Shown: piece after piece, positions 54,270 to 64,000 of the stretch | How the letters are laid out: every line of letters begins with the position of its first letter | Numbering within the stretch: the first letter of the stretch is position 1 | Origin: Puccinellia tenuiflora | Taxonomy: Eukaryota > Streptophyta > Magnoliopsida > Poales > Poaceae | Length of the DNA stretch: 64,000 nucleotides | Direction: 5' to 3' | Assembly (NCBI GenBank): GCA_012064385.1 | Contig: QRDG01001350.1 | Coordinates: 112,765-176,764, forward strand | The notes under the pieces: model-generated | What the model saw: only the letters and a program-made list of their open reading frames with translations | Database searches by the model: none | What the model was told of the DNA's origin: nothing | Position numbers and translations under genes: made by a program

Positions 54270-54744
54270 GCGGGCGAAAAAAATGAGTTGCGTGCGGCGG
54301 GGAAAAGTGGAGGGAACGAAATTTTCCCAAAGTTAGGAGGGAAGTTCGACTACCGGGTCAGAAGTGGGGGGAAAAATTAATATTTGAGCGTAGGTTACAT
54401 GTTTTAATTATTTAATGTCGTATGTAATCCCTTTTAATGATTTGTATCATTAAAAGTTTAAAACTATATATGTTCCTACAATCATGTTAGTAATACGGGA
54501 CAACCAAATTGCACATGTTTCGTTTGATTCATATTTATGTGTCGAAGTTTCATCTATGAGTTCATATTGTTAAAAAATTAATGGTGAAACCTTGGGTTAT
54601 GACATGAACGAACACCAAAAGTTGCAAGTAAATTTGGGGCTTCAAAATTCTTGTCTCATAGACAAAGATTGTTTGCTTGGTGTACTATGTACATAACTCA
54701 CCTTCAACCTCAATGATTATAGAGATGTGTCACATATATATGAA
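54270..54744. other. Upstream region and diverged edge of the tandem array
   Basis: No coding region. From about 54560 words such as ggtgaaac, tgttcgtt-like and cataactc appear that resemble the array monomer loosely, so old monomer remnants may begin here. Confidence 0.4.
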
Positions 54745-57700
54745 AAAGGCTAGAAAATCATTTGAATGAATCAAAATTGGACTAAATGGTTCAAGGAAGA
54801 TGAATGAAAAGAGGTGAAACTTTGTGTTTGTGCTTACATAGCCATAATAACATGTCATGGTCATTGACAATAGTTTTTACCAACTATAGGTGTCCCTACC
54901 ATTATTTTTGAAAGAAAAGGTTAGAAAATCATTTGAATGAATCAAAATTGGACAAAATGGTTCAAGGAAGTTGAATGAGGAGGTGAAACTTTTTGTGTGT
55001 GCTTACATAGCCATAATAACATGTTATGGTCATTGACAATAGTTTTTACCAACTATAGGTGTCCCTACCATTATTTTTGAAAGAAAATGCTATAAAATCA
55101 TTTGAATGAATCATAAATGGACAAAATGGTTCAAGGAAGTTGAATGAGGAGGTGAAACTTTTTGTGTGTGCTTACATATCCATAATAACATGTCATGGTC
55201 ATTGACAATAGTTTTTACCAACTATAGGTGTCCCTACCATTATTTTTGAAAGAAAAGGTTAGAAAATCATTTGAATGAATCAAAATTGGACAAAATGGTT
55301 CAAGGAAGTTGAATGAGGAGGTGAAACTTTTTGTGTGTGCTTACATAGCCATAATAACATGTCATGGTCATTGACAATAGTTTTTACCAACTATAGGTGT
55401 CCCTACCATTATTTTTGAAAGAAAAGGTTAGAAAATCATTTGAATGAATCAAAATTGGACAAAATGGTTCAAGGAAGTTGAATGAGGAGGTGAAACTTTT
55501 TGTGTGTGCTTACATAGCCATAATAACATGTCATGGTCATTGACAATAGTTTTTACCAACTATAGGTGTCCCTACCATTATTTTTGAAAGAAAATGTTAG
55601 AAAATCATTTGAATGAATCAAAATTGGACAAATGGTTCAAGGAAGTTGAATGAGGAGGTGAAACTTTTTGTGTGTGCTTACATAGCCATAATAACATGTC
55701 ATGGTCATTGACAATAGTTTTTACCAACTATAGGTGTCCCTACCATTATTTTTGAAAGAAAAATGCTATAAAATCATTTGAATGAATCAAAATTGGACAA
55801 AATGGTTCAAGGAAGTTGAATGAGGAGGTGAAACTTTTTGTGTGTGCTTACATAGCCATAATAACATGTCATGGTCATTGACAATAGTTTTTACCAACTA
55901 TAGGTGTCCCTACCATTATTTTTGAAAGAAAAGGTTAGAAAATCATTTGAATGAATCAAAATTGGACAAAATGGTTCAAGGAAGTTGAATGAGGAGGTGA
56001 AACTTTTTGTGTGTGCTTACATAGCCATAATAACATGTCATGGTCATTGACAATAGTTTTTACCAACTATAGGTGTCCCTACCATTATTTTTGAAAGAAA
56101 AATGCTATAAAATCATTTGAATGAATCATAAATGGACAAAATGGTTCAAGGAAGTTGAATGAGGAGGTGAAACTTTTTGTGTGTGCTTACATAGCCATAA
56201 TAACATGTCATGGTCATTGACAATAGTTTTTACCAACTATAGGTGTCCCTACCATTATTTTTGAAAGAAAAGGTTAGAAAATCATTTGAATGAATCAAAA
56301 TTGGACAAAATGGTTCAAGGAAGTTGAATGAGGAGGTGAAACTTTTTGTGTGTGCTTACATAGCCATAATAACATGTCATGGTCATTGACAATAGTTTTT
56401 ACCAACTATAGGTGTCCCTACCATTATTTTTGAAAGAAAAATGCTATAAAATCATTTGAATGAATCAAAATTGGACAAAATGGTTCAAGGAAGTTGAATG
56501 AGGAGGTGAAACTTTTGTGTGTGCTTACATAGCCATAATAACATGTCATGGTCATTGACAATAGTTTTTACCAACTATAGGTGTCCCTACCATTATTTTT
56601 GAAAGAAAAAGGTTAGAAAATCATTTGAATGAATCAAAATTGGACAAAATGGTTCAAGGAAGTTGAATGAGGAGGTGAAACTTTTTGTGTGTGCTTACAT
56701 AGCCATAATAACATGTCATGGTCATTGACAATAGTTTTTACCAACTATAGGTGTCCCTACCATTATTTTTGAAAGAAAAGGTTAGAAAATCATTTGAATG
56801 AATCAAAATTGGACAAAATGGTTCAAGGAAGTTGAATGAGGAGGTGAAACTTTTTGTGTGTGCTTACATAGCCATAATAACATGTCATGGTCATTGACAA
56901 TAGTTTTTACCAACTATAGGTGTCCCTACCATTATTTTTGAAAGAAAAATGCTATAAAATCATTTGAATGAATCATAAATGGACAAAATGGTTCAAGGAA
57001 GTTGAATGAGGAGGTGAAACTTTTTGTGTGTGCTTGGATAGTCTTAATAACTTGTTATGGTCATTTGAAAATAGTTTTTACCAACTATAGGTGTCCCTAC
57101 CATTATTTTTGAAAGAAAAGGTTAGAAAATCATTTGAATGAATCAAAATTGGACAAAATGGTTCAAGGAAGTTGAATGAGGAGGTGAAACTTTTTGTGTG
57201 TGCTTACATAGCCATAATAACATGTCATGGTCATTGACAATAGTTTTTACCAACTATAGGTGTCCCTACCATTATTTTTGAAAGAAAAGGTTAGAAAATC
57301 ATTTGAATGAATCAAAATTGGACAAAATGGTTCAAGGAAGTTGAATGAGGAGGTGAAACTTTTTGTGTGTGCTTACATAGCCATAATAACATGTCATGGT
57401 CATTGACAATAGTTTTTACCAACTATAGGTGTCCCTACCATTATTTTTGAAAGAAAATGTTAGAAAATCATTTGAATGAATCATAAATTGGACAAAATGG
57501 TTCAAGGAAGTTGAATGAGGAGGTGAAACTTTTTGTGTGTGCTTACATAGCCATAATAACATGTTATGGTCATTGACAATAGTTTTTACCAACTATAGGT
57601 GTCCCTACCATTATTTTGAAAGAAAAATGCTATAAAATCATTTGAATGAATCATAAATGGACAAAATGGTTCAAGGAAGTTGAATGAGGAGGTGAAACTT

Positions 57701-60700
57701 TTTGTGTGTGCTTACATAGCCATAATAACATGTCATGGTCATTGACAATAGTTTTTACCAACTATAGGTGTCCCTACCATTATTTTTGAAAGAAAAATGC
57801 TATAAAATCATTTGAATGAATCAAAATTGGACAAAATGGTTCAAGGAAGTTGAATGAGGAGGTGAAACTTTTTGTGTGTGCTTACATAGCCATAATAACA
57901 TGTCATGGTCATTGACAATAGTTTTTACCAACTATAGGTGTCCCTACCATTATTTTTGAAAGAAAAGGTTAGAAAATCATTTGAATGAATCAAAATTGGA
58001 CAAAATGGTTCAAGGAAGTTGAATGAGGAGGTGAAACTTTTTGTGTGTGCTTACATAGCCATAATAACATGTCATGGTCATTGACAATAGTTTTTACCAA
58101 CTATAGGTGTCCCTACCATTATTTTTGAAAGAAAAATGCTATAAAATCATTTGAATGAATCATAAATGGACAAAATGGTTCAAGGAAGTTGAATGAGGAG
58201 GTGAAACTTTTTGTGTGTGCTTACATAGTCCATAATAACATGTTATGGTCATTGACAATAGTTTTTACCAACTATAGGTGTCCCTACCATTATTTTTGAA
58301 AGAAAATGCTATAAAATCATTTGAATGAATCAAAATTGGACAAAATGGTTCAAGGAAGTTGAATGAGGAGGTGAAACTTTTTGTGTGTGCTTACATAGCC
58401 ATAATAACATGTCATGGTCATTGACAATAGTTTTTACCAACTATAGGTGTCCCTACCATTATTTTTGAAAGAAAAGGTTAGAAAATCATTTGAATGAATC
58501 AAAATTGGACAAAATGGTTCAAGGAAGTTGAATGAGGAGGTGAAACTTTTTGTGTGTGCTTACATAGCCATAATAACATGTCATGGTCATTGACAATAGT
58601 TTTTACCAACTATAGGTGTCCCTACCATTATTTTTGAAAGAAAAGGTTAGAAAATCATTTGAATGAATCAAAATTGGACAAAATGGTTCAAGGAAGTTGA
58701 ATGAGGAGGTGAAACTTTTTGTGTGTGCTTACATAGCCATAATAACTTGTCATGGTCATTGACAATAGTTTTTACCAACTATAGGTGTCCCTACCATTAT
58801 TTTTGAAAGAAAAATGCTATAAAATCATTTGAATGAATCAAAATTGGACAAAATGGTTCAAGGAAGTTGAATGAGGAGGTGAAACATTTTGTGTGTGCTT
58901 ACATACCATAATAACATGTCATGGTCATTGACAATAGTTTTTACCAACTATAGGTGTCCCTACCATTATTTTTGAAAGAAAAGGTTAGAAAATCATTTGA
59001 ATGAATCAAAATTGGACAAAATGGTTCAAGGAAGTTGAATGAGGAGGTGAAACTTTTTGTGTGTGCTTACATAGCCATAATAACATGTCATGGTCATTGA
59101 CAATAGTTTTTACCAACTATAGGTGTCCCTACCATTATTTTTGAAAGAAAAATGCTATAAATCATTTGAATGAATCATAAATGGACAAAATGGTTCAAGG
59201 AAGTTGAATGAGGAGGTGAAACTTTTTGTGTGTGCTTACATATCCATAATAACATGTCATGGTCATTGACAATAGTTTTTACCAACTATAGGTGTCCCTA
59301 CCATTATTTTTGAAAGAAAAATGCTATAAAATCATTTGAATGAATCAAAATTGGACAAAATGGTTCAAGGAAGTTGAATGAGGAGGTGAAACTTTTTGTG
59401 TGTGCTTACATAGCCATAATAACATGTCATGGTCATTGACAATAGTTTTTACCAACTATAGGTGTCCCTACCATTATTTTTGAAAGAAAAGGTTAGAAAA
59501 TCATTTGAATGAATCAAAATTGGACAAAATGGTTCAAGGAAGTTGAATGAGGAGGTGAAACTTTTTGTGTGTGCATACATAGCCATAATAACATGTCATG
59601 GTCATTGACAATAGTTTTTACCAACTATAGGTGTCCCTACCATTATTTTGAAAGAAAAGGTTAGAAAATCATTTGAATGAATCAAAATTGGACAAAATGG
59701 TTCAAGGAAGTTGAATGAGGAGGTGAAACTTTTGTGTGTGCTTACATAGCCATAATAACATGTCATGGTCATTGACAATTGTTTTTACCAACTATAGGTG
59801 TCCCTACCATTATTTTTGAAAGAAAAATGCTATAAAATCATTTGAATGAATCATAAATGGACAAAATGGTTCAAGGAAGTTGAATGAGGAGGTGAAACTT
59901 TTTGTGTGTGCTTGGATAGTCTTAATAACTTGTATGGTCATTTGAAAATAGTTTTTACCAACTATAGGTGTCCCTACCATTATTTTTGAAAGAAAAGGTT
60001 AGAAAATCATTTGAATTAATGAAAATTGGACAAAATGGTTCAAGGAAGTTGAATGAGGAGGTGAAACTTTTTGTGTGTGCTTACATAGCCATAATAACAT
60101 GTCATGGTCACTGACAATTGTTTTTACCAACTATAGGTGTCCCTACCATTATTTTTGAAAGAAAAAGGTTAGAAAATCATTTGAATGAATCAAAATTGGA
60201 CAAAATGGTTCAAGGAAGTTGAATGAGGAGGTGAAACTTTTTGTGTGTGCTTACATAGCCATAATAACATGTCATGGTCATTGACAATAGTTTTTTACCA
60301 ACTATAGGTGTCCCTACCATTATTTTTGAAAGAAAATGCTATAAAATCATTTGAATGAATCATAAATGGACAAAATGGTTCAAGGAAGTTGAATGAGGAG
60401 GTGAAACTTTTTGTGTGTGCTTACATAGCCATAATAACATGTCATGGTCATTGACAATAGTTTTTACCAACTTTAGGTGTCCCTACCATTATTTTTGAAA
60501 GAAAAATGCTATAAAATCATTTGAATGAATCAAAATTGGACAAAATGGTTCAAGGAAGTGAATGAGGAGGTGAAACTTTTTGTGTGTGCTTACATAGCCA
60601 TAATAACATGTCATGGTCATTGACAATAGTTTTTACCAACTATAGGTGTCCCTACCATTATTTTTGAAAGAAAAGGTTAGAAAATCATTTGAATGAATCA

Positions 60701-63700
60701 AAATTGGACAAAATGGTTCAAGGAAGTTGAATGAGGAGGTGAAACTTTTTGTGTGTGCTTACATAGCCATAATAACATGTCATGGTCATTGACAATAGTT
60801 TTTTACCAACTATAGGTGTCCCTACCATTATTTTGAAAGAAAAGGTTAGAAAATCATTTGAATGAATCAAAATTGGACAAAATGGTTCAAGGAAGTTGAA
60901 TGAGGAGGTGAAACTTTTGTGTGTGCTTACATAGCCATAATAACTTGTCATGGTCATTGACAATTGTTTTTACCAACTATAGGTGTCCCTACCATTATTT
61001 TGAAAGAAAAAGGCTATAAAATCATTTGAATGAATCAAAATTGGACAAAATGGTTCAAGGAAGTTGAATGAGGAGGTGAAACATTTTGTGTGTGCTTACA
61101 TAGCCATAATAACATGTCATGGTCATTGACAATAGTTTTTACCAACTATAGGTGTCCCTACCATTATTTTGAAAGAAAAGGTTAGAAATCATTTGAATGA
61201 ATCAAAATTGGACAAAATGGTTCAAGGAAGTTGAATGAGGAGGTGAAACTTTTTGTGTGTGCTTACATAGCCATAATAACATGTCATGGTCATTGACAAT
61301 AGTTTTTTACCACTATAGGTGTCCCTACCATTATTTTGAAGAAAAATGCTATAAAATCATTTGAATGAATCATAAATGGACAAAATGGTTCAAGGAAGTT
61401 GAATGTAGGAGGTGAAACTTTTTGTGTGTGCTTACATAGCCATAATAACATGTCATGGTCATTGACAATAGTTTTTTACCAACTATAGGTGTCCCTACCA
61501 TTATTTTTGAAAGAAAAATGCTATAAAATCATTTGAATGAATCAAAATTGGACAAAATGGTTCAAGGAAGTGAATGAGGAGGTGAAACTTTTTGTGTGTG
61601 CTTACATAGCCATAATAACATGTCATGGTCATTGACAATAGTTTTTACCAACTATAGGTGTCCCTACCATTATTTTTGAAAGAAAAGGTTAGAAAATCAT
61701 TTGAATGAATCAAAATTGGACAAAATGGTTCAAGGAAGTTGAATGAGGAGGTGAAACTTTTGTGTGTGCATACATAGCCATAATACATGTCATGGTCATT
61801 GACAATAGTTTTTACCAACTATAGGTGTCCCTACCATTATTTTGAAAGAAAAAGGTTAGAAAATCATTTGAATGAATCAAAATTGGACAAAATGGTTCAA
61901 GGAAGTTGAATGAGGAGGTGAAACTTTTTGTGTGTGCTTACATAGCCATAATAACATGTCATGGTCATTCACAATTAGTTTTTACCAAGCTATAGGTGTC
62001 CCTACCATTTTTTTAAAGAAAAATGCTATAAAATCATTTGAATGAATCATAAATGGACAAAATGGTTCAAGGAAGTTGAATGAGGAGGTGAAACTTTTTG
62101 TGTGTGCTTGGATAGTCTTAATAACTTGTTATGGTCATTGAAAATATTTTTTACCAACTATAGGTGTCCCTACCATTATTTTGAAAGAAAAGGTTAGAAA
62201 ATCATTTGAATGAATGAAAATTGGACAAAATGGTTCAAGGAAGTTGAATGAGGAGGTGAAACTTTTTGTGTGTGCTTACATAGCCATAATAACATGTCAT
62301 GGTCACTGACAATAGTTTTTACCAACTATAGGTGTCCCTACCATTATTTTATGAAAGAAAAGGTTAGAAAATCATTTGAATGAATCAAAATTGGACAAAA
62401 TGGTTCAAGGAAGTTGAATGAGGAGGTGAAACTTTTTGTGTGTGCTTACATAGCCATAATAACATGTCATGGTCATTGACAATAGTTTTTACCAACTATA
62501 GGTGTCCCTACCATTATTTTTGAAAGAAAAGGTTAGAAAATCATTTGAATGAATCAAAATTGGACAAAATGGTTCAAGGAAGTTGAATGAGGAGGTGAAA
62601 CTTTTTGTGTGTGCTTACATAGCCATAATAACATGTCATGGTCATTGACAATAGTTTTTACCAACTATAGGTGTCCCTACCATTATTTTTGAAAGAAAAA
62701 TGCTATAAAATCATTTGAATGAATCATAAATGGACAAAATGGTTCAAGGAAGTTGAATGAGGAGGTGAAACTTTTTGTGTGTGCTTGGATAGTCTTAATA
62801 ACTTGTTATGGTCATTTGAAAATAGTTTTTACCAACTATAGGTGTCCCTACCATTATTTTTGAAAGAAAAGGTTGGAAAATCATTTGAATTAATGAAAAT
62901 TGGACAAAATGGTTCAAGGAAGTTGAATGAGGAGGTGAAACTTTTTGTGTGTGCTTACATAGCCCTAATAACATGTCATGGTCATTCACAATAGTTTTTA
63001 CCACTATTAGGTGTCCCTACCATTATTTTGAAAGAAAATGCTATAAAATCATTTGAATGAATCATAAATGGACAAAATGGTTCAAGGAAGTTGAATGAGG
63101 AGGTGAAACTTTTTGTGTGTGCTTGGATAGTCTTAATAACTTGTTATGGTCATTGAAAATATTTTTTACCAACTATAGGTGTCCCTACCATTATTTTGAA
63201 AGAAAAGGTTAGAAAATCATTTGAATGAATCAAAATTGGACAAAATGGTTCAAGGAAGTTGAATGAGGAGGTGAAACTTTTTGTGTGTGCTTACATAGCC
63301 ATAATAACATGTCATGGTCATTGACAATAGTTTTTACCAACTATAGGTGTCCCTACCATTATTTTTGAAAGAAAATGCTATAAAATCATTTGAATGAATC
63401 ATAAATGGACAAAATGGTTCAAGGAAGTTGAATGAGGAGGTGAAACTTTTTGTGTGTGCTTGGATAGTCTTAATAACTTGTTATGGTCATTGAAAATAGT
63501 TTTTACCAACTATAGGTGCCCCTACCATTTATTTAAAGAAAAAGGGTAGAATATCATTTGAATGAATCAAAATTGGACAAAATGATTGAAGGAAGATGAA
63601 TGAAGAGGTGAAACTTTTGTGTGTGCTTACATAGCCCTAATAACATGTCATGGTCATTCACAATAGTTTTTAACAGGTTTTAGGTGTCCCTACCATTTTT

Positions 63701-63835
63701 TATTAAAAAATGCTATAAAATCATTTGAATGGTTCAAGGAAGATGAATGAGGAGGTGAAACTTTTTGTGTGTGCTTACATAGCCATAATAACTTGTTATG
63801 GTCATTTGACAATTTTTTTAACCTTGTTTAGGTGT
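54745..63835 (+). repeat. 169-bp tandem repeat array, about 53-54 copies
   Basis: A monomer of 168-170 bp (for example tta at 54921 and tat at 55091) repeats for about 9.1 kb with few indels. Landmarks in each unit: aaatcatttgaatgaatc, ggacaaaatggttcaagg, gtgtgcttacatagccat, catgtcatggtcattgac, ccaactataggtgtccctac. Two main start variants (ggttagaaaatc, gctataaaatc) combine with two middle variants (caaaattgg, cataaatgg). A third variant with gcttggatagtcttaataac appears six times. Edge copies (54745-54918, 63540-63835) are the most diverged. No coding potential; the open frames inside are artefacts of periodicity. Confidence 0.98.
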
Positions 63836-64000
63836 GAGATGAGGGGATTAACACAAACTGAAACTGGTTACACTTTGCACTGAACTATTACAAAAGTATC
63901 ATCACATAAGTACTACGGTCCATAAACTTCGAGCGCTTGCTCCCGCTCACCAGATGCTAAGTCTTAGTAGTTAACTACTTACACAAAAGCATGCACACAT
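63836..64000. other. Unique sequence right of the array
   Basis: The monomer text stops after ttaggtgtga. The last 165 bases have no recognisable coding text or element end. They may be the 3' region of a further CACTA II gene on the minus strand. Confidence 0.35.

Larger units (their letters stand above)
50423..64000. mobile_element. CACTA II: second CACTA transposon, right end outside the window
   Basis: Starts CACTACAACCGAAATGACC at the break in the LINE; the three bases before it (CCT) are the expected TSD. Subterminal repeats follow (50430-51110), then a Transposase_24 gene on the minus strand, then a 9-kb tandem array. No second terminus appears before 64000, so the full extent and the claim that the array lies inside the element are inferred. 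Confidence 0.75.

Noticed and set aside
60718..63004. Open frames of 69 and 81 codons on the minus strand within the satellite
   Set aside because: They arise where small indels in monomers remove stops; the same text is closed in neighbouring monomers.
54745..63835. CRISPR-like regular repeat
   Set aside because: Whole monomers are similar from end to end without unique spacers, and the sequence is a plant genome; it is a tandem satellite.

Overview
The window is nuclear DNA of a large-genome grass, most probably a Triticeae species (wheat, rye, barley, Aegilops and relatives). The case rests on the transposon content: a Tat-lineage Ty3/Gypsy element with antisense genes, SIRE/Maximus-type copia elements, a Cassandra TRIM carrying 5S rRNA sequence, PIF/Harbinger, large CACTA elements, and plant splice sites throughout. 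I found no host protein gene that I would defend. Almost every base belongs to a mobile element, and most boundaries can be placed exactly by inverted ends and target-site duplications (TSDs).

Left part (1-18013) is a nested stack. A Tat element (1-7765, left end outside the window) sits inside the pol gene of a minus-strand SIRE-like copia element (7766-13163). That copia sits inside a plus-strand SIRE-type LTR fragment (13164-about 15160), which also holds a solo LTR with TSD AAGTG (13462-14515). The fragment abuts a second minus-strand SIRE element (about 15165-18013).

Middle part (18014-30316) is low-copy-looking host sequence with clean insertions: a PIF/Harbinger element with TSD TTA (18044-20189), a Cassandra with TSD GCGAG (20219-20872), a poly-A retroposon with a 16-bp TSD (21012-23287), a decayed Stowaway-like MITE, a Mutator-type MITE with a 9-bp TSD (24763-25067), and an unassigned gene-like locus with TATA box and telo-box (from 26318).

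Right part (30317-64000) is a minus-strand LINE split in two by a copia element (30610-49558, TSD TATAG). That copia is split by a 13.9-kb CACTA element (32553-46452, TSD ACA). This CACTA carries tnpA, tnpD and, on the opposite strand, two related spliced genes ending in B3-like DNA-binding domains. The 5' side of the LINE is cut by a second CACTA (from 50423, running out of the window) with a Transposase_24 gene and then about 9 kb of 169-bp tandem repeats (54745-63835).

How the parts work together: in CACTA I the tnpA first exon lies upstream of tnpD and splices in the correct phase to exons downstream of it, so both transposition proteins can come from one promoter, as in maize En/Spm. The two B3-like genes face the other way from the same central promoter region and look like accessory DNA-binding factors. 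A third B3-like gene with an AT-hook lies antisense in the Tat element. Three transposase reading frames are interrupted only by single-base indels, two of them in long homopolymers, so the CACTA elements may be more intact than they appear.
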